Origin: Mycobacterium pinniadriaticum
Lineage (GTDB): Bacteria > Actinomycetota > Actinomycetes > Mycobacteriales > Mycobacteriaceae
Reading direction: 5' to 3'
Assembly (NCBI RefSeq): GCF_026242045.1
Contig: NZ_JAPJDO010000001.1
Location: 124,001 to 188,000, forward strand
Length of the DNA: 64,000 bases
Shown here piece after piece: positions 36,590 through 43,566 of the stretch; within the stretch, counting starts at the first letter, position 1, and every line of letters begins with the position of its first letter. A program made the translations under genes and the position numbers. A model generated the notes under the pieces. The model saw only the letters and a program-made list of their open reading frames with translations. It was not told where the DNA came from and did no database searches.

Positions 36590-36603
36590 TAGAACCTGTT
36601 TCA
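36590..36603 (+). promoter_or_regulatory. KstR operator upstream of an SDR gene
   Basis: TAGAACCTGTTTCA fits TnnAACnnGTTnnA. It lies 21 bp upstream of the SDR start, just before the ribosome-binding site, where a bound repressor would block transcription. Confidence 0.75.
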
Positions 36604-36624
36604 GTTTCGTGTGAGGAGTGCGGC

Positions 36625-37455
36625 GTGCAGCTCTCGTTCGAGGATCGGACGTACCTGATCACCGGTGGCGGTAGCGGTATCGGCAAGGGCATCGCGGAGG
36701 GGCTGGCCAAGGCCGGCGCCAACGTCATGATCGTGGGCCGCAACGCCGATCGTCTCGCCGCCACCGTCGACGAGATCAAGGCCAACGCACCCGCGGGCAA
36801 CATCAACTACGAGCCGGCCGACGTCACCAACGAGGACCAGGTCGCCGCGGTGGTGGATGCGACCACCGCGTGGAACGGACGGCTGCACGGAGTCGTGCAC
36901 TGCGCCGGGGGTTCGCAGACCATCGGCCCGATCACCCAGATGGACTCCGAGGCGTGGCGCGCCACCGTGGACCTCAACATCAACGGGTCGATGTACGTGC
37001 TCAAGCACTCGGCCCGCGAGATGGTGCGCGGCGGGGGCGGCTCCTTCGTCGGCATCTCCTCGATCGCGGCCAGCAACACCCACCGCTGGTTCGGGCCGTA
37101 CGGTGTCACCAAGTCGGGGCTTGACCACCTCATCAAACTGGCCGCCGACGAGCTCGGGGCGTCCTGGGTGCGGGTCAACGGCATCCGGCCCGGGCTGATC
37201 AAGACCGAGCTGGTGCAGCTGGTGCTCGATTCCCCCGAAATCAGCGGCGACTACGCCGAGTGCACGCCGCTGCCGCGCCCCGGCGAGGTCGAAGACGTCG
37301 CGAACATGACGTTGTTCCTGCTCAGCGATGCGGCTCAGTGGATCACCGGGCAGATCATCGGGGTCGACGGCGGGCAGAACCTGCGCCGCGGTCCGGATTA
37401 CTCGGCGATGCTGGAGCCCGCCCTGGGCGCGGACGCGTTACGCGGAGTGGTCTGA
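36625..37455 (+). CDS. Short-chain dehydrogenase/reductase (Rv3485c-like)
   Basis: A 276-residue classical SDR: TGGGSGIGKG cofactor loop, NADRL cofactor-choice region, CAGG, catalytic Ser in GISSIAASNTHRWFGP and Y-GVTK. I set the start at GTG 36625 because GAGGAG lies 6 bp upstream and the product then begins VQLSFEDRTYLITGGG, right for the family; the longer frame runs through the operator. Control by KstR suggests a sterol-linked oxidoreductase. The last 18 bp overlap the convergent disrupted dehydrogenase gene. Confidence 0.88.
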   Translation: MQLSFEDRTYLITGGGSGIGKGIAEGLAKAGANVMIVGRNADRLAATVDEIKANAPAGNINYEPADVTNEDQVAAVVDATTAWNGRLHGVVHCAGGSQTIGPITQMDSEAWRATVDLNINGSMYVLKHSAREMVRGGGGSFVGISSIAASNTHRWFGPYGVTKSGLDHLIKLAADELGASWVRVNGIRPGLIKTELVQLVLDSPEISGDYAECTPLPRPGEVEDVANMTLFLLSDAAQWITGQIIGVDGGQNLRRGPDYSAMLEPALGADALRGVV

Positions 37456-38331
37456 GGCCGCGGCGTCACGCGCCGCCAGGCCACCCACCGCCGACCAATC
37501 CAGATGGTCGCCACCGCCGGCGAGCAGGCGCAGGAACCGGTCGCGCAGCAGGCTGGCGATCGGTAACGGAACCCGTAGTTCTTCGGCGGCGGCCAACACC
37601 AGCCCAATGTCTTTGTGGCCCAATGGCGCTGCGAATCCAGCTGGTTCGAACTGTCCACCCGCGATCAGCGCCCCGTAGGTCCGGTACACCGGCGCCGAGA
37701 ACAGGGTCGAGGTGTCCAGGTACTGGTGTTTGTCGACCCCGCCCCGGTCGACGAGCGCCATCGCTTCACCGAGTGATTCGATCACCGAACCGATGAGGAA
37801 GTTGCCGCTGAGCTTGAGATTGGCCGCCGGCGGGTCCTCGGATATGACGAAGGTTCGCTGGCCGATCGCAGCGAATGCCGGCATCGCCAGGTCCACGCAC
37901 TCGGCCGGGCCCGCGGCGACCACGAACAGTGCTGCCGACGCGGCGGCCTCCGGCCGGCCGAACACCGGCGCTGACACAAATCCGCGACCCGCTGCGGCGT
38001 GCGCTTCGGTCAGGTGCTTCGCCAGCCCGACGCTGATCGTGCTGGACGAGATGTGCACGGTGTCCGGTGCGGTGGAGGCGATGATGCCTTCGTCGCCGAA
38101 CGCCAGTCCGGCCACGGCGTCGTCGTCGGCGAGCATGGTCAGCACCACGTCACCCGTGCAGGCCTCGGCCACCCGGTCGGCCGGCCGAGCGCCCTCGGCC
38201 ACCAGCGCATCCACCTTGGCCCGGGATCGGTTGTAGACGGTCACCTCGTGCCCCGCCCTGATCAGATTCGCGGCCATGCCCACGCCCATGTTGCCCAGTC
38301 CGATGACTCCTACGCGCTTGACCGGAATCTT
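37438..38331 (-). pseudogene. 3-hydroxyisobutyrate-dehydrogenase-like oxidoreductase, 5' end cut off by IS element
   Basis: The coding sequence reads KIPVKRVGVIGLGNMGVGMAA from 38331 leftward and continues as a 6-phosphogluconate-DH/HIBADH-type oxidoreductase (TMLADDDAV, SAPVFGRPEAA, KLSGNFLIGSVIESLGEAMAL, LGHKDIGLVLAAAEEL). No start codon precedes the Rossmann motif GLGNMG; the first ATG (38289) lies inside it and would remove the first beta strand. The missing start is found beyond the IS at 40109-40095, and joining both parts gives an uninterrupted 302-residue protein. Probably inactive now. It was likely co-transcribed behind cpsA. Confidence 0.85.
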
Positions 38332-38340
38332 GGGCGCAAG

Positions 38341-38360
38341 CCTCGGACTTCAGTCCGGGG
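38341..38360. repeat. Left-end subterminal hairpin of the IS
   Basis: CCTCGGAC and GTCCGGGG pair around TTCA with one G-T wobble. Such imperfect palindromes near the end are recognised by TnpA on single-stranded DNA. Confidence 0.75.
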
Positions 38361-38398
38361 TGAGCCCATCCCGTTTGTCGGCGGGCGTAGCCCGGCGT

Positions 38399-38776
38399 TC
38401 AGAGTGGCCGGTCTTGCCCGTCTATGTATTGCTTGATGATCGACAGTGGGGCGCCTCCGCAGGAGACGGCGAAGTAGGACGGCGACCAGAGGTGTCCGCG
38501 CATGCGAGCGCGGACACACGCGCCGGTGTATTCGCGGCGCACCGCGTAGGCGGTGCGGCCCTTGAGCCGCTGAACCAGCGTGGAGATCGCTAGCGTGGGC
38601 GGGTAGGAGACCAGCAGGTGCACGTGGTCGGTCTCGCCGTTGAACTCGACCAACTCGGAGCCCAGGTCGGCACACACCTCGGCCATGGTGTGCTCGCAGA
38701 AGGTGAGCATGGCGTCGGTGAACACTTTCCGGCGGTATTTGGTCACGAACACCAGATGGGCGTGCAGCAGCGACAC
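38399..38776 (-). CDS. tnpA: IS200/IS605 transposase TnpA (Y1 HUH)
   Basis: A 125-residue single-domain transposase. The HUH motif is H51-V-H53 in TDHVHLLV and the catalytic tyrosine is probably Y117 in SIIKQYIDG. It cuts and joins single-stranded ends at the hairpins. The start is GTG 38776 in the phrase ...HSVSLLHAHLVFVTKYRRKV; relatives usually begin about 10 residues earlier, but no ATG, GTG or TTG lies upstream before a stop, so either the N-terminus is slightly short or an unusual start is used. Confidence 0.9.
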   Translation of the reverse strand: MSLLHAHLVFVTKYRRKVFTDAMLTFCEHTMAEVCADLGSELVEFNGETDHVHLLVSYPPTLAISTLVQRLKGRTAYAVRREYTGACVRARMRGHLWSPSYFAVSCGGAPLSIIKQYIDGQDRPL

Positions 38777-38834
38777 GCTGTGGCGTGCACGGCGGTAGGT
38801 CGTTGTTGTCAGTGGGCAGCTCTACGGTTGGGGT

Positions 38835-40052
38835 ATGCGGATGCGTTATCGGTATCGCATCGAACCGACACCGGTCCAGCAGCAGATGTTGGCGCGGGTG
38901 TTCGGGTGCTGCCGGGTGGTGTTCAACGACGCGCTGCGGGTCCGCGACGACGCGTATCGCGCGGGGGTGAAGCTGTCCGACAGCGAGATTCAGCGCCAGG
39001 TGATCACCGCGGCGAAGACCACCACCGAGCGGGCCTGGTTGCGCGAGGTGCCCAGTGTGGCGCTGGTGCAGTCGGTCAACGACTCCCGCCGCGCGTGGCG
39101 CAACTTCTTCGACTCGATCAGCGGGAAACGCAAGGGCGGCAAGGTTGGGCGGCCGCGGTTCAAGTCCCGCAAGGATCACCGGCAGTCGTTTCGGCTCACC
39201 CGCAACGGGTTTTCGATCCGCGCCAACAGCCGGTTGTTTGTGGCCAAAGTCGGCGAAGTGCGGGTGCGCTGGTCACGCGAGCTGCCGTCGGAGCCGTCGA
39301 GTGTCACCATCATCCGGGAACTCGACGGCCATTTCTACGCCAGCTTCGTCGTCGAGGTTGCGTCCTCACCGCTGCCCGTGGTGGTCCGGGAGGTCGGTGT
39401 GGATGTGGGGATCGCCCGGTTGGCCACGACCGCCGCCACCGATGGCCGGCGGTCCGATATCGCCAATCCGAAGCATTTGGGCCGCACGCTGCGCAAGCTG
39501 GCGCGGTTGGAGCGGGAGAAGTCTCGCCGGCAGAAAGGATCAGCCAACCGGGACAAGTCGCGGCGCAAGGTGGCCGTCGCGCACAATCAGGTCGCCCGTG
39601 CTCGGCGGGACTATCACCACAAGCAGGCTTTGGCGTTGGTTCGCGACAACCAAGTGATCCACGTCGAAGACCTCAACATCGCGGGCATGGTCAAAAACCG
39701 TGGTCTGGCGCGAGCGATCAGCGATGCGGGGTGGGGACAGTTCGTGCGGATCATCGGCGAGAAAGCCGACCGCTACGGGCGCACCGTGCACACGGTGTCG
39801 CGGTGGCTGGCGTCGAGCAAAACCTGCTCTACACCGGGGTGTGGGCATCGCCTCGACGAACTCCCACTGCAAATCCGCACCTGGACATGCCCGCAGTGCC
39901 GGGTGGTCCACGATCGCGACCACAACGCCGCCAAGATCATTCTCGCTGCCGGGCGGGCAGAGAGACTAAACGCCTGTGGAGCCTCTGTAAGTCCTCCCAA
40001 CACTCGGGAGGCACGGGGCGATGAAGCAGGAAGCACCCCAACCGCGGCGTAG
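38835..40052 (+). CDS. tnpB: TnpB RNA-guided nuclease (IS605 OrfB)
   Basis: A 405-residue TnpB, an ancestor-type relative of Cas12. The RuvC catalytic triad is intact: D190 (VGVDVGIA), E278 (IHVEDLNI) and D362 (HDRDHNAAK). A zinc finger uses C331, C336, C352 and C355. An N-terminal wedge/REC region is present (YRYRIEPTPVQQQML...FGCCRVVFNDAL). TnpB is guided by an RNA from the element's right end and cuts the empty donor site, helping the IS persist. No frameshift is seen, so it may be active. Confidence 0.93.
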   Translation: MRMRYRYRIEPTPVQQQMLARVFGCCRVVFNDALRVRDDAYRAGVKLSDSEIQRQVITAAKTTTERAWLREVPSVALVQSVNDSRRAWRNFFDSISGKRKGGKVGRPRFKSRKDHRQSFRLTRNGFSIRANSRLFVAKVGEVRVRWSRELPSEPSSVTIIRELDGHFYASFVVEVASSPLPVVVREVGVDVGIARLATTAATDGRRSDIANPKHLGRTLRKLARLEREKSRRQKGSANRDKSRRKVAVAHNQVARARRDYHHKQALALVRDNQVIHVEDLNIAGMVKNRGLARAISDAGWGQFVRIIGEKADRYGRTVHTVSRWLASSKTCSTPGCGHRLDELPLQIRTWTCPQCRVVHDRDHNAAKIILAAGRAERLNACGASVSPPNTREARGDEAGSTPTAA

Positions 40053-40094
40053 CCGCACGGGAATCCCCGCCATTCATGGCGGGGAGCACGTCAA
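39940..40094 (+). ncRNA. Candidate reRNA (omega-RNA) scaffold for TnpB
   Basis: In studied elements the guide RNA covers the 3' end of tnpB and the right end, with the guide from the flank. This region contains the RE hairpin and ends GGAGCACGTCAA, leaving GTCAATGGTGGTCATCGCCG (40095-40114) as the guide. The 5' boundary is arbitrary; transcription is not shown. Confidence 0.5.
40065..40084. repeat. Right-end hairpin of the IS
   Basis: CCCCGCCA and TGGCGGGG pair perfectly around TTCA, the same loop as in the left-end hairpin. It lies 12 bp after the tnpB stop and would form the last stem of the guide RNA scaffold. Confidence 0.8.
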
Positions 40095-40109
40095 GTCAAT
40101 GGTGGTCAT
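40095..40109 (-). pseudogene. Displaced 5' end of the interrupted oxidoreductase
   Basis: Read leftward, these 15 bp are ATG ACC ACC ATT GAC (M-T-T-I-D), beginning 27 bp after the cpsA stop. Joined to the coding sequence ending at 38331 they continue in frame into KIPVKRVGVIG, restoring a complete Rossmann N-terminus. Confidence 0.8.
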
Positions 40110-40136
40110 CGCCGGCCGCGCGCCAGGCGACCGTGC

Positions 40137-41705
40137 TCAGTTGACGCAGGGCACCTTGCCGCCGTCGATCGGCGCGCCCTGGTCGGGGGTGGGGGTGATG
40201 GTCATGTCAGACCAGCTGTGGTTGGTCGTCATCGAGACGACGTCGGTGGTCTGCGGCTGATCCGGCGGAACGTCGTAACCCTGACCGAGGACGACACGGA
40301 TGTGGTCAGCTGCCAGCGCGCTGGTGGCCTGTGGCGCGTTCTCCACACCGAGCAGAGTGGCCACCGACTGGGCGTCTACCTGTCCCCCCGGTCCGTAGGT
40401 GATCACGGTGTCGATCGGTTCACCGGACTCGCGGTCACGGACCTCGTCGATGGTGAAGTCGTGTTTGCCCAGCAGCGCAGCGGCCTGCGATGCCAGTCCC
40501 GAGATGTCACTGGCGTTGACGACGCTGACCACGGTCTGTGGGTTGGACGGTGGGAGCGGCTGGGGAGCCGCGGTCGGGGTGGTCGTGGCCGAATCGTCGC
40601 CGATGGCCTTGGCGATCTCGCTGCGAATCTTCGCGGGATCGACGATGTTGACGTCCTGGCCGTTGATGTTCTCGTAGCGCACCACCGGCAGGGTGCGGAA
40701 CTCGACGTCGGCTCCGGCCAGCGCGGCCATCCTGCGGAACTGGTCCTCGCCCCAGCCTTCCGAGAGCACGATGTCCTGCCGGGCTACCCCCATCAGCCGT
40801 TTGAACTTGTCCAGGTCGGTGAACGAGCCGGACTCGTGCAATTGGTGCATCACTGACAGCAGGAAGGCCTGTTGCCGATGGGTGCGGTCCAGATCCCCGT
40901 TCTCCAGTCCGTGCCGCTGCCGCACGAACGCCAGAGCCTGTTCGGCATTCAGGGTCTGACGGCCGGCCGGGAAATCGGCGCCCGAGTAGTCGTCGTGGAC
41001 CGCGTGGTTGAGGCAGACCTCTACGCCGCCGAGGCTGTCGGCGAGATGGTAGAAGCTGGCGAGGTTGACCTCGGCGAAGTAATCGATGGGCTGGCCGGTC
41101 AGATTGCGGACCGCGCGAATGGTCGCTCGGCGGCCCGCCTCCCGCCCGGCACTCTCCAGCTCGGAGCGATCAGAGACGCCCTCGTCGACGAGTTTCTGTT
41201 CGGTCTGTGCCTTGGTCAGGCCGTAGGCCTCCTTGATCTTGATGTGGCTGTAGCCTTTGATGCCGCTGACGGCCACATAGTCGTCCCGCGGGATCGAGAA
41301 GGCGACGACATGGTCGTCGGCGCTGATGTGGACCAGGATCAGGGTGTTGGTGTTGTAGCCACCCGAGTCGGAGTCGCCGGCGTGCAGCTTGTCGAGGAGT
41401 GCATCCGGCAGTTCGTTGCCGTCCTGGTCTTTGCGGGAATCGAGTCCGATCAACAGGATGTTCATCGCGCCACCACTGGAGCGCGGCTCGTCCGAGCCCA
41501 GGGCCTTGGACACCGTGATTCCGCTGAGCAAGCCGTGGGCCTGCGAATAGGCCAGGCCGGTCAGCATCAGGACCACGACGGAGGCCAACCCGACCACGGA
41601 TCGGATCGTCATCCGCAGCGCCCGCCCGCCGTTGCCAGACCGCTCGCGATGGCGGCCACGGCGGTTGCCCGCGGCGGCCGCGCGCGGGGGCGGCGACGGA
41701 TCCAT
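40137..41705 (-). CDS. cpsA: LytR-CpsA-Psr family protein (CpsA-like)
   Basis: A 522-residue envelope protein. A basic cytoplasmic head is followed by one membrane segment (~34-53, VVGLASVVVLMLTGLAYS), the LCP domain (~90-330; NILLIGLDSRKDQ, SIPRDDYVAVSG, INLxxF-type FAEVNLASFYHLADSLGGVEVC, FVRQRHGLENGDLDRTHRQQ), and a C-terminal LytR_C domain (~400-480). LCP proteins attach arabinogalactan to peptidoglycan; in M. tuberculosis CpsA (Rv3484) also helps block phagosome defence. ATG 41705 is chosen because the upstream frame is not family-like. It appears to have led an operon with the interrupted oxidoreductase. Confidence 0.9.
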   Translation of the reverse strand: MDPSPPPRAAAAGNRRGRHRERSGNGGRALRMTIRSVVGLASVVVLMLTGLAYSQAHGLLSGITVSKALGSDEPRSSGGAMNILLIGLDSRKDQDGNELPDALLDKLHAGDSDSGGYNTNTLILVHISADDHVVAFSIPRDDYVAVSGIKGYSHIKIKEAYGLTKAQTEQKLVDEGVSDRSELESAGREAGRRATIRAVRNLTGQPIDYFAEVNLASFYHLADSLGGVEVCLNHAVHDDYSGADFPAGRQTLNAEQALAFVRQRHGLENGDLDRTHRQQAFLLSVMHQLHESGSFTDLDKFKRLMGVARQDIVLSEGWGEDQFRRMAALAGADVEFRTLPVVRYENINGQDVNIVDPAKIRSEIAKAIGDDSATTTPTAAPQPLPPSNPQTVVSVVNASDISGLASQAAALLGKHDFTIDEVRDRESGEPIDTVITYGPGGQVDAQSVATLLGVENAPQATSALAADHIRVVLGQGYDVPPDQPQTTDVVSMTTNHSWSDMTITPTPDQGAPIDGGKVPCVN

Positions 41706-41847
41706 GATCGACAGTATGGCCGCAGATGCTGGTGAGGCCCCAGCTAGGCCCGGTCGCCTTGGGGCGATTGGGCTGCATACCCCGTGGACGCACAAGTAGT
41801 CTCCTCCGCAGATCAAAGCTTTGCGACGACCTGGAAGGGGTGCGGTC

Positions 41848-42159
41848 ATGCCGACTCTCGCCGGCCGCTGGGCAGCGGCATTTCTCACAGTCAGCGTCGC
41901 CACGGCGGGCTTGGTCACCGCGTCTCCGGCTCGGGCCGACTGCGTCTCCGGGGGCGGCTCCACCGTCTGCGCGCAGGGCGATGTGCGCGGCGCTGACGGA
42001 CCGCCGATGTCCACCGGCCCCTATGTCCCGTACCCCTGCGACTACGACCCGTACTGCTACAACGGTGGACTCTCGATCATCCTCGACCCGGGCGACGGTC
42101 CCAAGCCACCGCCACCGCGTCCGCGGCCGCCGAGGCCGCGACCGTCTCCACGGAACTGA
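41848..42159 (+). CDS. Small secreted Pro-rich protein (Rv3483c-place)
   Basis: A 103-residue exported protein: signal peptide ~1-31 (AAFLTVSVATAGLVTASPARA), CVSGGGSTVC, then PYPCDYDPYCYNGG and a Pro/Arg tail PPPPRPRPPRPRPSPRN. Four cysteines could make two disulfides. GGAAGGGG lies 7 bp before the ATG at 41848. Divergent from cpsA with 142 bp between. Function unknown; the basic Pro-rich tail suggests cell-wall contact. Confidence 0.78.
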   Translation: MPTLAGRWAAAFLTVSVATAGLVTASPARADCVSGGGSTVCAQGDVRGADGPPMSTGPYVPYPCDYDPYCYNGGLSIILDPGDGPKPPPPRPRPPRPRPSPRN

Positions 42160-42215
42160 TCGCGGCACCGCTATGCTGTGCACGTGCTTAGCATGATGCG
42201 CTGCGGCGGCCACCG

Positions 42216-43091
42216 ATGAAGCCGGCGCCGTTCGATTACCACCGGCCGGCCAGCGTCGCGGAGGCGGCGCAGATGCTCGCCGAATTCGGCGATGACGCCA
42301 AACTGCTGGGTGGCGGGCAGAGCCTGGTGCCGATGCTGGCTATGCGCCTGGCGTTCTTCGACAACCTGATCGACATCTCCCGACTCGAGGAGATGAAGGG
42401 GGTCGAGGCGCGGGACGGCGAGGTGTGGATCGGCGGCGGCACCACCCATGCCACGGTGGGCGCCGACGAGCAGCTCGGCGCCACCGTGCCACTGCTGACC
42501 CGGGCCACCCCGTTGATCGGGCACTTCCAGATCCGCAGCCGCGGCACCATCGGCGGCTCGATCGCCCACGCGGACCCGGCCGCTGAGTACGCGGCCGTCG
42601 CGCTGGCGCTCGACGCGACGATGGAGGCGGTCTCGACGTCGGGCAGGCGGGAGATTGCGGCCGGCGAGTTCTTCGCGGGGGTGTGGGAGACCGCGATGGA
42701 GCCCGATGAGGTGCTGGTCGGTGTGCGGTTCCCGGTCTGGTCGGGTCGATGCGGATTCGCGGTCGAGGAATTCGCCCGGCGCCACGGCGATTTTGCCATC
42801 GCCGGGGCAGTTGCGGGCGTCGAACTCGACAACGACGACCGGGTACGGCGCAGCGGAATCGGATTGCTTGGGCTGTCCGCCACGCCGAGGCGCGCGAAGG
42901 CCGCCGAAGAGGCGATAGCGGGTCGCCCGGTCGGCGACATCACCGCCGAAGAGATCGGCGAGCTCGCGATGAGTGGACTGGACGACATCCCGGCCGACCT
43001 CCAAGGATCGGCCGATTATCGGCGGCGGGTCGGGGCAGCGATGGCCGCCCAGGCGTGGCAGGCCGCGGTCAAGGAGGCAATCGATGCATGA
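42216..43091 (+). CDS. Molybdenum hydroxylase FAD subunit (CoxM/CutM-like)
   Basis: A 291-residue FAD-binding medium subunit of the CO-dehydrogenase/xanthine-dehydrogenase family. Both FAD motifs are visible: LLGGGQSLVPMLAMRL (~30-45) and TIGGSIAHADPAAEYAA (~110-126). It passes electrons from the iron-sulfur subunit to an acceptor. The next gene starts 8 bp before its end. A TATGCT hexamer about 40 bp upstream inside a weak inverted repeat (42173-42194) could be the -10 region. Confidence 0.9.
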   Translation: MKPAPFDYHRPASVAEAAQMLAEFGDDAKLLGGGQSLVPMLAMRLAFFDNLIDISRLEEMKGVEARDGEVWIGGGTTHATVGADEQLGATVPLLTRATPLIGHFQIRSRGTIGGSIAHADPAAEYAAVALALDATMEAVSTSGRREIAAGEFFAGVWETAMEPDEVLVGVRFPVWSGRCGFAVEEFARRHGDFAIAGAVAGVELDNDDRVRRSGIGLLGLSATPRRAKAAEEAIAGRPVGDITAEEIGELAMSGLDDIPADLQGSADYRRRVGAAMAAQAWQAAVKEAIDA

Positions 43092-43566
43092 GCGACCGAT
43101 TCAACTGTCGGTCAACGGAATTCCCGTTGAATCTATCGTGGAGCCACGGCTGACCCTGGCCGACTTCCTGCGCGAGCGGTGCGGGCTGACCGGCACCCAC
43201 CTGGGTTGCGAGCACGGCTCGTGCGGTGCCTGCACGGTGTTGCTCGACGGTGCGGCGGTGCGATCCTGCCTGGTGTTCGCGGTGCAGGCCGAAGGCGCGG
43301 AGGTCTCGACAGTCGAGGGTGTCGCCTCCACCGACGGAGAGCTGTCGCCGGTACAGGCCGCCATGCGTGACTGTCATGGGCTTCAATGCGGGTTCTGCAC
43401 ACCGGGTTTCGTCATGTCGATCACGGCACTTCTGCGCGACAACCCCAACCCCACCGACGAGGAGATCCGCGAGGGCCTGTCCGGCAATTTCTGTCGCTGC
43501 ACCGGCTATCAAGGCATCGTCAACGCGGTTCGGCAAGCCGCCGAATCCGGCGCGGCGCAGACTTAG
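43084..43566 (+). CDS. Molybdenum hydroxylase [2Fe-2S] subunit (CoxS-like)
   Basis: A 160-residue small subunit with both [2Fe-2S] clusters complete: C42, C47, C50, C62 (plant-type) and C102, C105, C137, C139 (helical). It links the molybdenum site to FAD. Overlaps the FAD subunit gene by 8 bp, and its stop overlaps by 4 bp the stop of the convergent large-subunit gene. Confidence 0.92.
   Translation: MHERPIQLSVNGIPVESIVEPRLTLADFLRERCGLTGTHLGCEHGSCGACTVLLDGAAVRSCLVFAVQAEGAEVSTVEGVASTDGELSPVQAAMRDCHGLQCGFCTPGFVMSITALLRDNPNPTDEEIREGLSGNFCRCTGYQGIVNAVRQAAESGAAQT

Larger units (their letters stand above)
38332..40094. mobile_element. IS200/IS605-family insertion sequence with tnpA and tnpB
   Basis: A 1.76-kb element with divergent tnpA (Y1 HUH transposase) and tnpB (RuvC nuclease), the IS605 layout. 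Both ends carry an 8-bp-stem hairpin with the same TTCA loop (38341-38360 and 40065-40084), and there are no terminal inverted repeats or target duplication, as expected. The right end is ...GGGGAGCACGTCAA, a typical right-end form. The left boundary is set by frame restoration of the interrupted gene; moving it 3 or 6 bp right would also keep the frame. Both genes look intact. Confidence 0.88.

Noticed and set aside
38289..38289. ATG 38289 as the true start of the HIBADH-like gene
   Set aside because: It falls inside the Rossmann motif GLGNMG; coding sequence clearly continues upstream to the IS border and then across it.
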